Notes: a model not told the origin generated them from the letters alone. DNA of 64,000 nt from Veillonella rodentium (GCF_900187285.1 NZ_LT906470.1:1622001-1686000), one strand, 5' to 3'; shown: positions 1 through 11,061, counted from the stretch's first letter. Translations and numbers: made by a program.

Positions 1-693
1 ATCCGATAGTATACCATCAAGCGAACTGCTGTCCCTATAACGAACCAGATCCGTTATCTCCCGATTCGTCATGTCCAGCCAAGCCTGTTCAAATCGCTCC
101 GCTAACCCGCGGTCAACCTCAAAGGATTCGGGTCCGATGCTGGGGCCTAAGTAAACATAACAGTCTTCGAACTTTGTTCCATATGCGGCATGCATGGCCT
201 CGATGGTCCGAACCGGCAAATGGTCGATAGCGCCGCGCCATCCCGCATGTACCACAGCCAATGCATGGTGTGCCGCATCATAAATACCGACACCCACACA
301 ATCGGCGGTAAATAAAAACAAGGGCACATTCGGAATCTTTGTGAATATGGCATCGCAATCATCGATAGCCGTCTCGCTGTTAAAGGCACCGGCACCGATA
401 TGTTGTTCCGTAATCTCTACAACCTTTAAGCCATGCACCTGATTTCCGCAGGTAATACGTCCTGCACCAACGCCTAAATAGTCTGTAATAACAGAACGAT
501 TACGACGTACCGCCTCCGGATCGTCCCCCACGTGAAAGGCTAAATTTAAAGAGTCGTACGGCTTTTCCGACACCCCGCCGTGACGGCACGTATCCCCCAT
601 GACGAGCGGAAAATGGTTAGCCCACAGAGGCTGCTCATACGACCACATCCCATAAGGGCCTTTAACATCAATGCGCTCCACATCATTTTTCAT
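1..693 (-). CDS. pgeF: Polyphenol oxidase / purine nucleoside phosphorylase family (PgeF/YfiH), 3' end outside window
   Basis: A minus-strand frame opens at ATG 693 and stays open to the window edge (231 codons visible), so the C-terminus is missing. The visible protein has family motifs: TADCVGVGI, the VHAGWRGAI segment and GPSIGPESFEV. These carry the Cys/His ligands of the multicopper-oxidoreductase-like YfiH/PgeF family, whose members cleave purine nucleosides or edit peptidoglycan precursors. It lies 53 bp downstream of the radical SAM gene on the same strand and is probably co-transcribed with it. Family assignment is firm; the in vivo substrate is not decided by sequence. Confidence 0.9.
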   Translation of the reverse strand, partial: MKNDVERIDVKGPYGMWSYEQPLWANHFPLVMGDTCRHGGVSEKPYDSLNLAFHVGDDPEAVRRNRSVITDYLGVGAGRITCGNQVHGLKVVEITEQHIGAGAFNSETAIDDCDAIFTKIPNVPLFLFTADCVGVGIYDAAHHALAVVHAGWRGAIDHLPVRTIEAMHAAYGTKFEDCYVYLGPSIGPESFEVDRGLAERFEQAWLDMTNREITDLVRYRDSSSLDGILSD

Positions 694-746
694 ATGTTAT
701 AAAACGCCCTTTCTATACTTGCAAATACAAAGTTACACCCATGAAG

Positions 747-2471
747 TTATTCACATACACCGCAGCGCTTACAACCCTCTGCACACGGAGGCGTATAAGC
801 TTCATCAAGAGACCGTTTCCATTCCAGCTCCAGATATCCGTCCCGTAAACCCATGTCGAGATGGCTCCACGGCAGAAACTCATCAAAGCTGCGTTCCCGA
901 TAATTCATGTCATCCATATCAAGGCCGGCCGCTTTCATTTCCGCCTTAAAGGATTTGCTGCCTCTATCCTCTGCACAGGCGGCGATGACGGCGCCTAAGC
1001 GTCGGTCTCCACGAGCGAGTACACCTTGAATATAGGCTTCTTTCGGCGATTCTACGAGAACCTCGATGCGACGATTCTTCTGCAGTGATTTTTTTATGTA
1101 TTGTAACTTGCGCTCCACATCTTTTTGACGAGCCATCGCCATCCATTGAAACGGTGTAAACGGCTTCGGTATAAACGGATTGATGCTCAAGGTCAACCGC
1201 CCTTTACAGCCCACTTCGGCCATATGTGTCTGGGTGCGCTCCGCAAGGCTGATGATAGCATCGATATCTTCATCCGTTTCCGTCGGCAAGCCGATCATGA
1301 TATACAGGCGCATATGTTGAATTCCCGATTGGGCGGACAAGGTGGCGGCATTTCGCAAATGCTCCTCACTGATTCCCTTGTTGATAACGCGGCGCAAGCG
1401 TTCACTGCCTGTCTCCGGTGCAATGGTAATCGTCTTTTGCCCGCTGTCCGCAAGACCGTCCACAACGGCTTGTGTCAACGAATCGGCCCGCAAGGATGCA
1501 CAGGAATAGCGCATATTCTTTGAACGAATATAGGTCACCAGATCATCCACCTCAGGATAATCGGAGATGGCGGCCCCCATCAGGCCTACTTTCTTGCCGA
1601 GCTGCTCCGCCCTGTCGACGCCTTTTTTCAGAACCTCCAAGGAACGTACACGAGGCACCCTGAAGCAGTAACCGGCCATACAGAACCGGCAATGACGTCC
1701 ACAGCCGCGAGCCACTTCGATAATGTACATGGCACCGAACTCCGTATAGTTCGTCGCCACTACCGTCTCTCCGCCGCTCGTCAACGGTCCGAAATGGCGA
1801 CGTATAGTCTTCGGCGCATCACCGGAATCATAGCCTATAAAACGATTTTTCTCATCATACCGCGGCGTATACAGCACAGGCACATACACGCCGTCAATAT
1901 TCGCCAGAGACGCTATGACCTGTTCCCTGCTTTCACCATGATCGCGCCCCTCCCGAATACGATCCAATACGGCGGTAACAACACCCTCCCCTTCACCGAT
2001 AATACAGGCATCGATAAAGTCCGCAAAAGGTTCGGGGTTAAAGGTTGCACAAGGTCCGCCGGCGATAACAATGGGGTCGAATTCAGTCCTGTCGCGACTC
2101 ATCACAGGCACGCGTCCGTGACGCAGCATCAGAGGAATATGAAAGTAATCCATCTCAAAGGTCACATCGAAAGCGACCACATCGAACTGATGCATGGCTC
2201 GCCGGGTTTCAATGCTCATAAGCGGCGTTTTGGTTTTATCATATGCGTCCAATTCCTTATTTTCAGGCAGGAAAATTCTCTCACACACGCTGTCAGGACG
2301 TAAATTTATTTCTTCATAAATAATATGAAGACCCAAATTACTCATGCCCACATAGTACGTGTTCGGGTAAACGATGGCCACCTTCTGCGATGCATGAGGG
2401 TTAATCGTCACGCGACTGGCCTCATCTCTATGGAGTTGTTGTAATCGATCGATTAAATCCTTACGATTCAC
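747..2471 (-). CDS. B12-binding-like radical SAM protein (TIGR03960 family)
   Basis: A 574-residue protein. The N-terminal ~200 residues resemble the B12-binding-like fold of MiaB/YgiQ-type enzymes. A radical SAM core follows, with the [4Fe-4S] cysteines C257, C261 and C264 in GCGRHCRFC. The C-terminus ends in a second Cys cluster (CAEGCKRCGVCE) that could hold another metal or cluster. The start is a GTG preceded by AAAGG; no ATG lies nearby. In many Firmicutes this family sits beside a DUF2344 (TIGR03936) partner and RNase G; here the downstream gene is pgeF instead. The reaction catalysed is unknown; a role in RNA modification is only a guess. Confidence 0.85.
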   Translation of the reverse strand: MNRKDLIDRLQQLHRDEASRVTINPHASQKVAIVYPNTYYVGMSNLGLHIIYEEINLRPDSVCERIFLPENKELDAYDKTKTPLMSIETRRAMHQFDVVAFDVTFEMDYFHIPLMLRHGRVPVMSRDRTEFDPIVIAGGPCATFNPEPFADFIDACIIGEGEGVVTAVLDRIREGRDHGESREQVIASLANIDGVYVPVLYTPRYDEKNRFIGYDSGDAPKTIRRHFGPLTSGGETVVATNYTEFGAMYIIEVARGCGRHCRFCMAGYCFRVPRVRSLEVLKKGVDRAEQLGKKVGLMGAAISDYPEVDDLVTYIRSKNMRYSCASLRADSLTQAVVDGLADSGQKTITIAPETGSERLRRVINKGISEEHLRNAATLSAQSGIQHMRLYIMIGLPTETDEDIDAIISLAERTQTHMAEVGCKGRLTLSINPFIPKPFTPFQWMAMARQKDVERKLQYIKKSLQKNRRIEVLVESPKEAYIQGVLARGDRRLGAVIAACAEDRGSKSFKAEMKAAGLDMDDMNYRERSFDEFLPWSHLDMGLRDGYLELEWKRSLDEAYTPPCAEGCKRCGVCE

Positions 2472-2558
2472 TACAATCCTTTCTATACGAATTCACTACA
2501 AGGAAACAATTCAATACATTATGTATTACTACAATCCGCCGCAGCTAATTAATTTCAA

Positions 2559-3269
2559 CTATTTTATATGGCTTACCTTGTCGCTGACTTTATTGCTGAC
2601 CTTCTGCACCAGCCGAGGGCGATGTTTCTTTTCATACGGATAGAGAACAACCTCGCCATCTATATATTCGGCAATGTAAATCTCCTTCACGGTATAGCCT
2701 TTGTTCTTCACTTCCTGTTCGAGCCATTCCTTATCTTTTTCGATGAGATCCAATGTGAAAGTATTAATCTGACCGTCATTGATAAGATCGAATCGGATAT
2801 TATCCTCTCCGTATTGAACGACGGTAAGGGCACCGTTCTGCTCAAGTACGGCCCGTTTGACATCCTTTACATATTGGATGCCCGCCCCGCGCAATTTAAG
2901 CTTCAGCTCCGCCGCCTGAATACCGTAGCGCATGCATTCCTCCGTAAGAACGACACCCTTTTCAATAACGATTACAGGATGACCGTCCAAAATAGTTTTG
3001 AAAAATCGTAGATTCCCTTTCAGGAATTTAAGGGTCATAACCAGGATAGTCCACAAGATAAGAACGAGCATAAATTGTAAAATACCGATTTGGTCGTTAT
3101 AAATAATAGCGCCTATAATACCGCCGAGAACATAATTCTGCAATTGATCCAGCGCGGATGTAGGTGCCAAATTCCCTTTGCCCATCAAGTTAATCTGTAA
3201 GATAATCGCTAAGAGACCGATGGCGAGTTTTGCAAAAACCATGCCGTAGACGATCATAGATTCTGTCAT
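2559..3269 (-). CDS. DUF421 / YetF-like membrane protein
   Basis: A 236-residue protein with about three N-terminal transmembrane segments (residues ~5-80) and a cytoplasmic DUF421 domain (~95-215) containing the typical GHPVIVIEKG and RYGIQAAELKLKLR segments. The C-terminal tail is Lys-rich. It starts 9 bp after the DUF3290 gene, a pairing recurrent in Firmicutes, so the two probably form one membrane complex. YetF-like proteins are linked to envelope or spore phenotypes in bacilli, but no biochemical function is established and none is claimed here. Confidence 0.85.
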   Translation of the reverse strand: MTESMIVYGMVFAKLAIGLLAIILQINLMGKGNLAPTSALDQLQNYVLGGIIGAIIYNDQIGILQFMLVLILWTILVMTLKFLKGNLRFFKTILDGHPVIVIEKGVVLTEECMRYGIQAAELKLKLRGAGIQYVKDVKRAVLEQNGALTVVQYGEDNIRFDLINDGQINTFTLDLIEKDKEWLEQEVKNKGYTVKEIYIAEYIDGEVVLYPYEKKHRPRLVQKVSNKVSDKVSHIK

Positions 3270-3278
3270 ATTTCCTCC

Positions 3279-3740
3279 TTAAGGTAGTACTTCAGCCTTA
3301 TCATGAATCCAGTTCGTCGGATTCACCGTATATACACGAGAAATGGTATAGGCCGTAAATTCAGGATTAAACTGCACCTCATAATACGCATCACTGACCT
3401 TTAAAATCATACCGTTACGTACCTTTAAGGAGTTGACCGCCAACTGATCACGCGAAATGGAACGGTCATTACTGAAACCATTCAAAAAAGCAAGCATCCG
3501 CGAGGAATCCTCCGAATAGGATCTCATACGGCCGTATTCCTGATACTCCATGCCGAGGAAAAACACTACGATAAGAGATAAGATAACCGTCAAATCACGA
3601 TAGCGACTCGTAAAACCGTTTCTCATAACTTGAATACCAACGACGAGTAGTGCCAGCAAAACAACTAAAAAACTGATAAACAGCCATATATTTCCCGTCG
3701 TAATTTGGCTCTCCACATAGGAAACAGTGTAAAAATCCAT
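3279..3740 (-). CDS. DUF3290 family membrane protein
   Basis: A 153-residue protein with two predicted transmembrane helices (about 17-42 and 49-67) and a soluble C-terminal domain. I place the start at ATG 3740 because AAAGGAG lies 7 nt upstream; a longer open frame to 3764 would lack that signal. It is the first gene of a two-gene unit with the DUF421 gene. The family is uncharacterised, and the adjacency to DUF421 is the main functional clue. Confidence 0.8.
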   Translation of the reverse strand: MDFYTVSYVESQITTGNIWLFISFLVVLLALLVVGIQVMRNGFTSRYRDLTVILSLIVVFFLGMEYQEYGRMRSYSEDSSRMLAFLNGFSNDRSISRDQLAVNSLKVRNGMILKVSDAYYEVQFNPEFTAYTISRVYTVNPTNWIHDKAEVLP

Positions 3741-3828
3741 ATAATTCGCTCCTTTCATATTCAATTTATTATACCATATAACGTATTAAATTTTTCGATA
3801 TAGAGATGCTGTAACAGCCCTTATTTCG

Positions 3829-3860
3829 AAAAAAAGAACAGCCCCGAAAGGCTGCTCTTT
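3829..3860 (-). terminator. Intrinsic terminator of ilvC
   Basis: On the minus strand a GC-rich hairpin (arms AGAGCAGCC and GGCTGTTCT, short loop) is followed directly by a run of seven T residues, 22 bp past the ilvC stop. Confidence 0.85.
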
Positions 3861-3882
3861 CTGTGATACACTTTAACGAGTA

Positions 3883-4947
<1,065 letters not shown>

Positions 4948-5027
4948 TTACATTTATACATAAGCTGTGGAGTACATTTGTTCATTATCAAAGGACAATA
5001 TGAATATCCCATGATAAAATGTAATAG

Positions 5028-5813
5028 CTATTGCACGATAACCCACGGACGTTCCCGCTCCCACACGACCTGTACGGTCATGCCGAATACGTCCGACAAA
5101 ACGGAGTCCGTCAGGACATCCTGTTTGGGGCCCGCCCGAATGATCCTGCCCGCTTGTAAAATCGCCACATGCGTAATTACGGGCAATATTTCTTCAATCT
5201 GATGTGAAACGTAGACAATCGGCGTGTGCTGCACCTCTACGAGGGACTCCACGGTTCGAAGGAATTTCTCCCGAGCCGGTAAATCAAGACCTGCACAAGG
5301 CTCATCCAAAATGAGCAAATCCGGATCGGCCATAATGGCTCGCGCCAATAAAACACGCCGCTGCTCACCGGCGGACAGGGTATAAAACCGATGCCCCTCC
5401 AAATAGGCGAGGCCGAATTCCTCGAGTAGCCGCAGCCCCTTTGCACGAGTCATCTCATCCACCGTCTGGTAGATGCCGATACTGCTGAAAGCACCGGAAA
5501 TGATGACATCCTCCACCTTTTGTTTATCCAGTGTTGATTGAAACTGTCCCAATGCGGAACTGACGAAGCCCAAACGCGCCTTGATTTTCGGCCACGCATA
5601 TTTGCCGAATTCATGGCCGAATACGCGAAGCGTTCCCGTCGTAGGGATCTGATACGCCGGTATCATGCTGAGCATCGTCGATTTGCCGGCCCCGTTCAGT
5701 CCGAGCAGGGCCCAGTTTTCACCGGACTCCACATGCCAATTGACATCATCTAAAATCGGCCTGCCGTCGCGCCGGAAGCAGACGTTTTCATAATGGAGTA
5801 ATTCATCACCCAC
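5028..5813 (-). CDS. ABC transporter ATP-binding protein (YlmA/ModF-like), in the ilv operon
   Basis: A 261-residue single ABC domain with Walker A GLNGAGKS, signature LSAGEQRR, Walker B LLILDEPC and switch His in YVSHQ. It resembles stand-alone ATPases of the YlmA type. No permease or binding protein gene is adjacent, so its partner is unknown and it could be a non-transport ABC protein. It begins 11 bp after ilvN on the same strand with no terminator between, so it is probably transcribed with the branched-chain amino acid genes. A link to amino acid transport is inference only. Confidence 0.85.
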   Translation of the reverse strand: MGDELLHYENVCFRRDGRPILDDVNWHVESGENWALLGLNGAGKSTMLSMIPAYQIPTTGTLRVFGHEFGKYAWPKIKARLGFVSSALGQFQSTLDKQKVEDVIISGAFSSIGIYQTVDEMTRAKGLRLLEEFGLAYLEGHRFYTLSAGEQRRVLLARAIMADPDLLILDEPCAGLDLPAREKFLRTVESLVEVQHTPIVYVSHQIEEILPVITHVAILQAGRIIRAGPKQDVLTDSVLSDVFGMTVQVVWERERPWVIVQ

Positions 5814-5824
5814 AATATCATCTC

Positions 5825-6316
5825 CTAAATCTTTTCTCCACGGCTCATAGCGGTAATACCGGTTTTAGCTATTTCAAGGATACCGTAGGTCTCCATGATC
5901 TGGATAAAACCGCGTAACTTTTCTTCACTGCCGATGACCTCGATAATCATAGACGTCGGAGAAATATCGAGCACATTGCCGCGATATACATCGGCAATCT
6001 GAACGATTTGAGATCGCGTGGATGCCGTCGCTTTCACCTTGATAAGCATCAGTTCGCGACAGACTACATCATGATCCTCAAAGACCTTGACCTTAACAAC
6101 ATCAATGAGTTTGTAAATCTGTTTCTGTACTTGATCCAGTATGCGATCATCCGCCTCGACGGTGAGCGTAATCCGCGCATACCCCGGCGTATTCGTAACA
6201 CCGGATGTCATCTTCGTAACATTAAATCCGCGTCGATTAAAGAGTGCCAAAATACGCGTACCGATGCCGGGCGTATTCTTCGCAATGACTAAGACCTGAT
6301 GTTCTTTTACCATCAT
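5825..6316 (-). CDS. ilvN: Acetolactate synthase small (regulatory) subunit
   Basis: Regulatory subunit of acetohydroxyacid synthase; in this family it stimulates the large subunit and confers feedback inhibition by valine. The 163-residue protein has an N-terminal ACT domain (~5-80, starting HQVLVIAKNTPGIGTRI) and the conserved C-terminal ALS_ss_C domain. The start overlaps the ilvB stop (ATGA), implying translational coupling. A second ATG at 6313 is equally possible and has better spacing to AGGAG. Confidence 0.95.
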   Translation of the reverse strand: MMVKEHQVLVIAKNTPGIGTRILALFNRRGFNVTKMTSGVTNTPGYARITLTVEADDRILDQVQKQIYKLIDVVKVKVFEDHDVVCRELMLIKVKATASTRSQIVQIADVYRGNVLDISPTSMIIEVIGSEEKLRGFIQIMETYGILEIAKTGITAMSRGEKI

Positions 6317-8022
6317 AGCACTCCTTTCTTGCCCATCATACCGCTCACGGTACCGCCTGCCGGAATCATCGGCAATACATTATCCTCGCGGGACACGCGA
6401 CAGTCCAGAATGATGCTGCCCGGAGATGTAATATATCGCTTGAGGTTCTCATCGAGAGCCTCTACGGTATCAAGACGGTCAGCTTTCAAACCGAAGGCCT
6501 CCGCCAGTTTCAGGAAGTCCGGACTCACCTCCAGATCCACATAGGAATAACGACGGTCATTAAAGATTTCCTGCCATTGACGAACCATACCGAGATAACC
6601 GTTGTTGATGATGACAATTTTAATCGGCAGATTATATTGACGTACCATCATGAGTTCCTCAAAGGTCATTTGGAATCCGCCGTCACCTACGACGAGGATA
6701 ACCTGCTTATCAGGGGCCCCCACTTGAGCGCCTATGGCAGCCGGCAAACCATAACCCATGGTACCCGCACCGCCCGATGTCACGATCGTATGAGGAGATT
6801 TATGAGTTAAGAACTGAGCCGCCCACATCTGATGCTGTCCTACATCTGTCACGATGACGGCATCATCATTGATAATTTTGTTGAGCTCCGACAACACATA
6901 CTGAGGATGCAGTTCATCCTTGTCAGGCTCAGGTACCACCATAGGATATTCCTCCTGCCATTCTCGAATCTGCGCCAGCCACGGTTCGTGTGTCGCCGGT
7001 TCCACCAATGCGTTGAGATCGGATAATACGTGTTTTAAATCACCTACAATAGGCACATCGATGGCAACGTTCTTATCAATTTCCGCAGGGTCGATATCGA
7101 TGTGGATAATCTTCGCCTTTTTGCAGAAGAAATCAGGATGACCCGTGATGCGGTCGTGGAATCTGATGCCCGCCGCAATGACGAGATCCGCCTCATCCGT
7201 GCAGTTATTAGCCGCAACAGAACCGTGCATTCCTACCATGCCGAGGGCCAATTCGTGATTTCCCGGAAAACCGCCGAGGCCTACCAATGTGTTGGTAACG
7301 GGAATCTGTGCCGTTTCCGCCAACGTCTTCAGCTCCGCCATGGCGTTAGCTTTCAAAATACCGGCACCGGCGATGATCAAAGGCCGTTTCGCATTTTTAA
7401 TAAGCGTTGCCGCCTTTTTAATCTGGCCCTGATGGCCCTTATAGGTAGGATCATATCCTTCAAGACTGATCGGAACCTCATACAATTTATTATATTCAGC
7501 CAAAGATATCGTTTCCGTCTGAATATCCTTCGGAATATCGATTAACACAGGCCCCGGACGACCTGTACCTGCGATAAAGTACGCTTCCTTGATGATGCGG
7601 GGCAGGTCGTGTATATCCTGAACGAGGTAATTATGCTTTGTAATCGGCATCGTAATCCCCTGGATATCCGCTTCCTGAAACGAATCTTTACCGATAAACG
7701 GACGGCCGACCTGACCGGTAATGGCCACCATCGGTACGGAATCCATATAAGCGGTCATGATCCCCGTCACAAGATTCGTCGCGCCCGGTCCGGATGTAGC
7801 GAGACATACACCTATTTTCCCCGATACACGCGCATAGCCGTCGGCTGCATGAGCCGCCCCCTGTTCATGACGCACGAAATAATGTTTGATTTCAGGGAAA
7901 CTATAAATTTCATCATAAATTGGAATAACGGCACCGCCCGGATACCCGAACATATCGGTTACGCCGAGGCGATGTAGTGTTTCTAGGACAATTCGTGCCC
8001 CATTGATTGTTTCTGCACTCAT
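6313..8022 (-). CDS. ilvB: Acetolactate synthase large (catalytic) subunit
   Basis: TPP-, FAD- and Mg-dependent enzyme that condenses pyruvate with pyruvate or 2-oxobutyrate, the first common step of branched-chain amino acid synthesis. The 569-residue protein has the catalytic Glu in RHEQGAAHAADGYAR (near residue 53), a central FAD-binding domain, and the TPP motif VVGDGGFQM with the paired Asn in IINNG. The C-terminus ends near the ilvN start, typical of the anabolic ilvBN arrangement. AAAGGG precedes the ATG. Confidence 0.97.
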   Translation of the reverse strand: MSAETINGARIVLETLHRLGVTDMFGYPGGAVIPIYDEIYSFPEIKHYFVRHEQGAAHAADGYARVSGKIGVCLATSGPGATNLVTGIMTAYMDSVPMVAITGQVGRPFIGKDSFQEADIQGITMPITKHNYLVQDIHDLPRIIKEAYFIAGTGRPGPVLIDIPKDIQTETISLAEYNKLYEVPISLEGYDPTYKGHQGQIKKAATLIKNAKRPLIIAGAGILKANAMAELKTLAETAQIPVTNTLVGLGGFPGNHELALGMVGMHGSVAANNCTDEADLVIAAGIRFHDRITGHPDFFCKKAKIIHIDIDPAEIDKNVAIDVPIVGDLKHVLSDLNALVEPATHEPWLAQIREWQEEYPMVVPEPDKDELHPQYVLSELNKIINDDAVIVTDVGQHQMWAAQFLTHKSPHTIVTSGGAGTMGYGLPAAIGAQVGAPDKQVILVVGDGGFQMTFEELMMVRQYNLPIKIVIINNGYLGMVRQWQEIFNDRRYSYVDLEVSPDFLKLAEAFGLKADRLDTVEALDENLKRYITSPGSIILDCRVSREDNVLPMIPAGGTVSGMMGKKGVL

Positions 8023-8040
8023 AGGAACCCTTTCAACCAG

Positions 8041-9264
8041 CTATTCTGATAGAATTTCACTGGAATTTAAACGCTTAATGGTGTAACCATTCTTTTTAAA
8101 AGTTTCAATAATACTTTGAATGTGTTCTTCTCCGTTTGTTTCAACGGTCACCTGTAATTCCACCTCATGAAAGCGGTCCAGATTTTTAAACTGATTATGA
8201 TCAAGCTTGATTACGTTCGCATCTGCATCGGCAAGCATTTCAGAAACGGCCACCAGCTGACCCGGTTTATCCGGAAGGTTTACAGAGAATGTAAAGATGC
8301 GGCCCCGCAGTACAAGACCTTTATTGATCATGGACGAAATCGTCAGCACGTCGATATTACCGCCGCTGACGATAGCGACCACCTTTTTACCGCGGCAGTT
8401 CAATTTCTTAAGACCCGCCAAAGGTAAAATACCGGAGTTTTCAGCCACCAATTTATGTTTTTCGACGAGCAGTAAAAAGGCTTCCATCAATTCATAATCG
8501 GAGACGGTAACGATATCATCTACATATTTCTTGATGTATTCCAATGTGGTTTCACCGATCAATCGCACCGCCGTACCGTCCGCAATCGTCGCCACCTCGT
8601 CGAGAGGCACCGGATGATCCGCTTTCAAAGCTGCCAAAGCACTTGCGGCTCCTTCCGGCTCCACGCCGATGATCTTAATCCGAGGATTTTTCAGCTTCGC
8701 CGCCGCCGCAATGCCGGACACGATGCCGCCCCCTCCGACGGGCACTAACAAGATGTCCGCATCGGGCAGTTCATCCAGAACCTCTAGAGCAATGGTCCCC
8801 TGACCTTCGATTACAGCTTCATCATCAAAGGGATGGACGAATACATAGCCGTATTCCTGTTGGAGCTCCATCGCTTTCTGATACGCTTCATCATAAATTT
8901 CACCGGACAGTACAACCTCAGCACCATATTGCTTTGTCGCATTGACCTTGATAAGAGGTGTATGTTTCGGCATGACGATGGTCGCCTTGATGCCGAGGCG
9001 TTTAGCAGCCAGCGCCACGCCTTGTGCATGATTACCGGCGGATGCGGCAATGACACCGCGAGCCTTTTCCTCTTCTGTCAGTTTTGCAATTTTATTATAG
9101 GCTCCGCGGACCTTAAAGGAGCCCGTTATCTGCAAGTTTTCCGGCTTGATATACACATCATTGCCGCACTCGTCTGAAAACACATCACTATGGAGCAATT
9201 TTGTTTTTACGGTAATCGTGTTTAACCGTTCCCGAGCTTCCATAAAATCATATAATTTACGCAT
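8041..9264 (-). CDS. ilvA: Threonine ammonia-lyase (threonine dehydratase) with ACT domain
   Basis: PLP enzyme converting threonine to 2-oxobutyrate and ammonia, supplying isoleucine synthesis. PLP-binding K51 lies in GSFKVRGAYNK, and the phosphate-binding loop is PVGGGGIVSG. A single ACT-type domain occupies about 325-407 (FSVNLPDKPGQL). The 407-residue length and single ACT domain match the TIGR01127-type enzyme rather than the ~510-residue enterobacterial form. I start at ATG 9264 behind GGGGAAAGG; the open frame to 9300 has no better signal. It lies 18 bp upstream of ilvB, so it is part of the ilv operon. Confidence 0.94.
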   Translation of the reverse strand: MRKLYDFMEARERLNTITVKTKLLHSDVFSDECGNDVYIKPENLQITGSFKVRGAYNKIAKLTEEEKARGVIAASAGNHAQGVALAAKRLGIKATIVMPKHTPLIKVNATKQYGAEVVLSGEIYDEAYQKAMELQQEYGYVFVHPFDDEAVIEGQGTIALEVLDELPDADILLVPVGGGGIVSGIAAAAKLKNPRIKIIGVEPEGAASALAALKADHPVPLDEVATIADGTAVRLIGETTLEYIKKYVDDIVTVSDYELMEAFLLLVEKHKLVAENSGILPLAGLKKLNCRGKKVVAIVSGGNIDVLTISSMINKGLVLRGRIFTFSVNLPDKPGQLVAVSEMLADADANVIKLDHNQFKNLDRFHEVELQVTVETNGEEHIQSIIETFKKNGYTIKRLNSSEILSE

Positions 9265-9311
9265 GAATACACCTTTCCCCACTAGAGGCATTAAATTCAA
9301 CTATACTATTC

Positions 9312-10982
9312 TTAATCTTCAAATACCTCAATAGCACCTTGTGCGGCGGAGGATACGTGGAGAGCATATTTCTTAAGATATCCGGTTACATTCGATTTGA
9401 AAGGTTTCAATGCCGCTTTACGGCGAGTAATTTCTTCGTCAGATACGGCAAGTTCCAATGTGCCGTTCGGAATATCGATATTGATGATATCCCCATCTTC
9501 AACGATGGCGATGGTACCGCCTGCAGCGGCTTCCGGAGATACATGACCGATAGAAGCGCCGCGTGTAGCACCGGAGAAACGACCGTCAGTCAACAACGCC
9601 ACATCTTTATCGAGGCCCATACCGGCGATCATCGATGTAGGTGTCAACATTTCCCGCATGCCCGGACCGCCTTTAGGGCCTTCATAGCGAATGACAACGA
9701 TATCACCCTTTACGATTTTACCGCCCGTAATCGCTTCAACCGCTTCTTCTTCGCTGTTGAACACCTTGGCAGGACCTGAATGAACGAGCATATCCTCATC
9801 GACCGCACCGGCTTTTACAACGGAACCGTCTACCGCAAGATTGCCTTTAAGTACCGCGATGCCGCCGGTTTCATGTACAGGATTATTCCACGGATGGATA
9901 ACATCTTCATCAACGACATGAGCCGCCTCCGCGATTTCTCCCTGCGTTTTTAGGGCTACGGTCTTGCAATCCTTATGAAGTCGACCGTTTTCCGCTAAGC
10001 GTTTCAGTACAGCGGATACGCCGCCGGCCGCATACAAATCCTCGATGAAGTAAACGCCGGACGGAGACAATTTAGATAATTGCGGTGTGATCTGAGCAAT
10101 GCGGTCAAAGTCATCCAAGGTCAACTCTACCCCCGCTTCATGGGCGATAGCCGGCAAATGAAGCGCCGTATTGGACGAGCCGCCCAAAGCCATATCGAGG
10201 GCTACCGCATTTTCAAAGGCTTCACGCGTCATGATATCCTTCGGACGGAGGTTTTCCTTGAGAACCTTTACGGCCTGCATACCGGCCAACTTCGCCAAAC
10301 GTAAACGCTCGGAATATACGGCAGGAATAGTTCCGTTACCGGGAAGGCCCATGCCGAGAGCTTCCGTCAGACAGTTCATCGTGTTGGCTGTATACATACC
10401 CGAACAGGATCCGCACGTAGGACATGCGCTGTTTTCGATATCCTGCAGTTCCGCATCGTCCATTTCACCGGTTTGATGCTTGCCGACCGCTTCAAATACA
10501 TCGGATAAGCCGATTTTTTTACCCTTATGTACACCGGCCAACATAGCGCCGCCGGATACAAATACGGATGGAATATTAAGCCGAGCCGCAGCGATTAACA
10601 TGCCCGGTACGACCTTATCGCAGTTCGGGATGAACACCATCGCATCGAACGGCGTCGCCATCGCAGTGGCTTCGATAGAGTCCGCGATGATATTACGAGT
10701 CACCAAGGAGTATTTCATGCCGATGTGGTTCATCGCAAGGCCGTCACAAATGCCGATTGTATTGAACTCGATCGGAACACCGCCTGCGTTGCGGATACCG
10801 TCCTTTACGGCTTGCACAATATTTTTGAGTCCTACGTGACCTGGAATAATTTCGTTGAAAGAATTCGCAATGCCGATAACGGGTCTGCCCATTTCCTCGT
10901 CAACAAAGCCCAATGCCTTCAATAACGATCTATGTGGTGCACGTGCCACGCCCGTTTTCAAATTGTCACTTCTACAACTCAT
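9312..10982 (-). CDS. ilvD: Dihydroxy-acid dehydratase
   Basis: Fe-S/Mg enzyme that dehydrates dihydroxyisovalerate and dihydroxymethylvalerate to 2-oxo acids. Cluster cysteines lie in [11 protein letters not shown] and in [17 protein letters not shown]. The protein is 556 residues from ATG 10982, which follows GAGGAG; the longer open frame to 11030 runs into the attenuator T-tract and is not used. It is the first structural gene after the leader peptide and terminator at 11031-11305, so its expression, and that of ilvA-ilvB-ilvN downstream, should depend on read-through of that terminator. Confidence 0.97.
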   Translation of the reverse strand: MSCRSDNLKTGVARAPHRSLLKALGFVDEEMGRPVIGIANSFNEIIPGHVGLKNIVQAVKDGIRNAGGVPIEFNTIGICDGLAMNHIGMKYSLVTRNIIADSIEATAMATPFDAMVFIPNCDKVVPGMLIAAARLNIPSVFVSGGAMLAGVHKGKKIGLSDVFEAVGKHQTGEMDDAELQDIENSACPTCGSCSGMYTANTMNCLTEALGMGLPGNGTIPAVYSERLRLAKLAGMQAVKVLKENLRPKDIMTREAFENAVALDMALGGSSNTALHLPAIAHEAGVELTLDDFDRIAQITPQLSKLSPSGVYFIEDLYAAGGVSAVLKRLAENGRLHKDCKTVALKTQGEIAEAAHVVDEDVIHPWNNPVHETGGIAVLKGNLAVDGSVVKAGAVDEDMLVHSGPAKVFNSEEEAVEAITGGKIVKGDIVVIRYEGPKGGPGMREMLTPTSMIAGMGLDKDVALLTDGRFSGATRGASIGHVSPEAAAGGTIAIVEDGDIINIDIPNGTLELAVSDEEITRRKAALKPFKSNVTGYLKKYALHVSSAAQGAIEVFED

Positions 10983-11030
10983 GATGATCTCCTCGTTTCC
11001 TTTGAAAGTATCCACTTGGACGGCTTTCAC

Positions 11031-11061
11031 AAAATAAAAAAGACGATTCCTATGAATCGCC
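11031..11061 (-). terminator. Attenuator terminator in the ilv leader
   Basis: Minus-strand hairpin with 8-bp arms (GGCGATTC / GAATCGTC, one G-T pair) and loop ATAG, followed at once by TTTTTTATTTT. It lies between the leader ORF and ilvD, about 50 nt before the ilvD start, so it can end transcription before the structural genes. Confidence 0.85.

Noticed and set aside
147-395. 82-residue minus-strand ORF at the left edge
   Set aside because: Out-of-frame shadow of the partial pgeF gene, whose frame carries the TADC and HAGWRG motifs.
1692-2303. 203-residue plus-strand ORF opposite the radical SAM gene
   Set aside because: The minus-strand gene carries the conserved motifs; this frame is His/Arg-rich shadow sequence.
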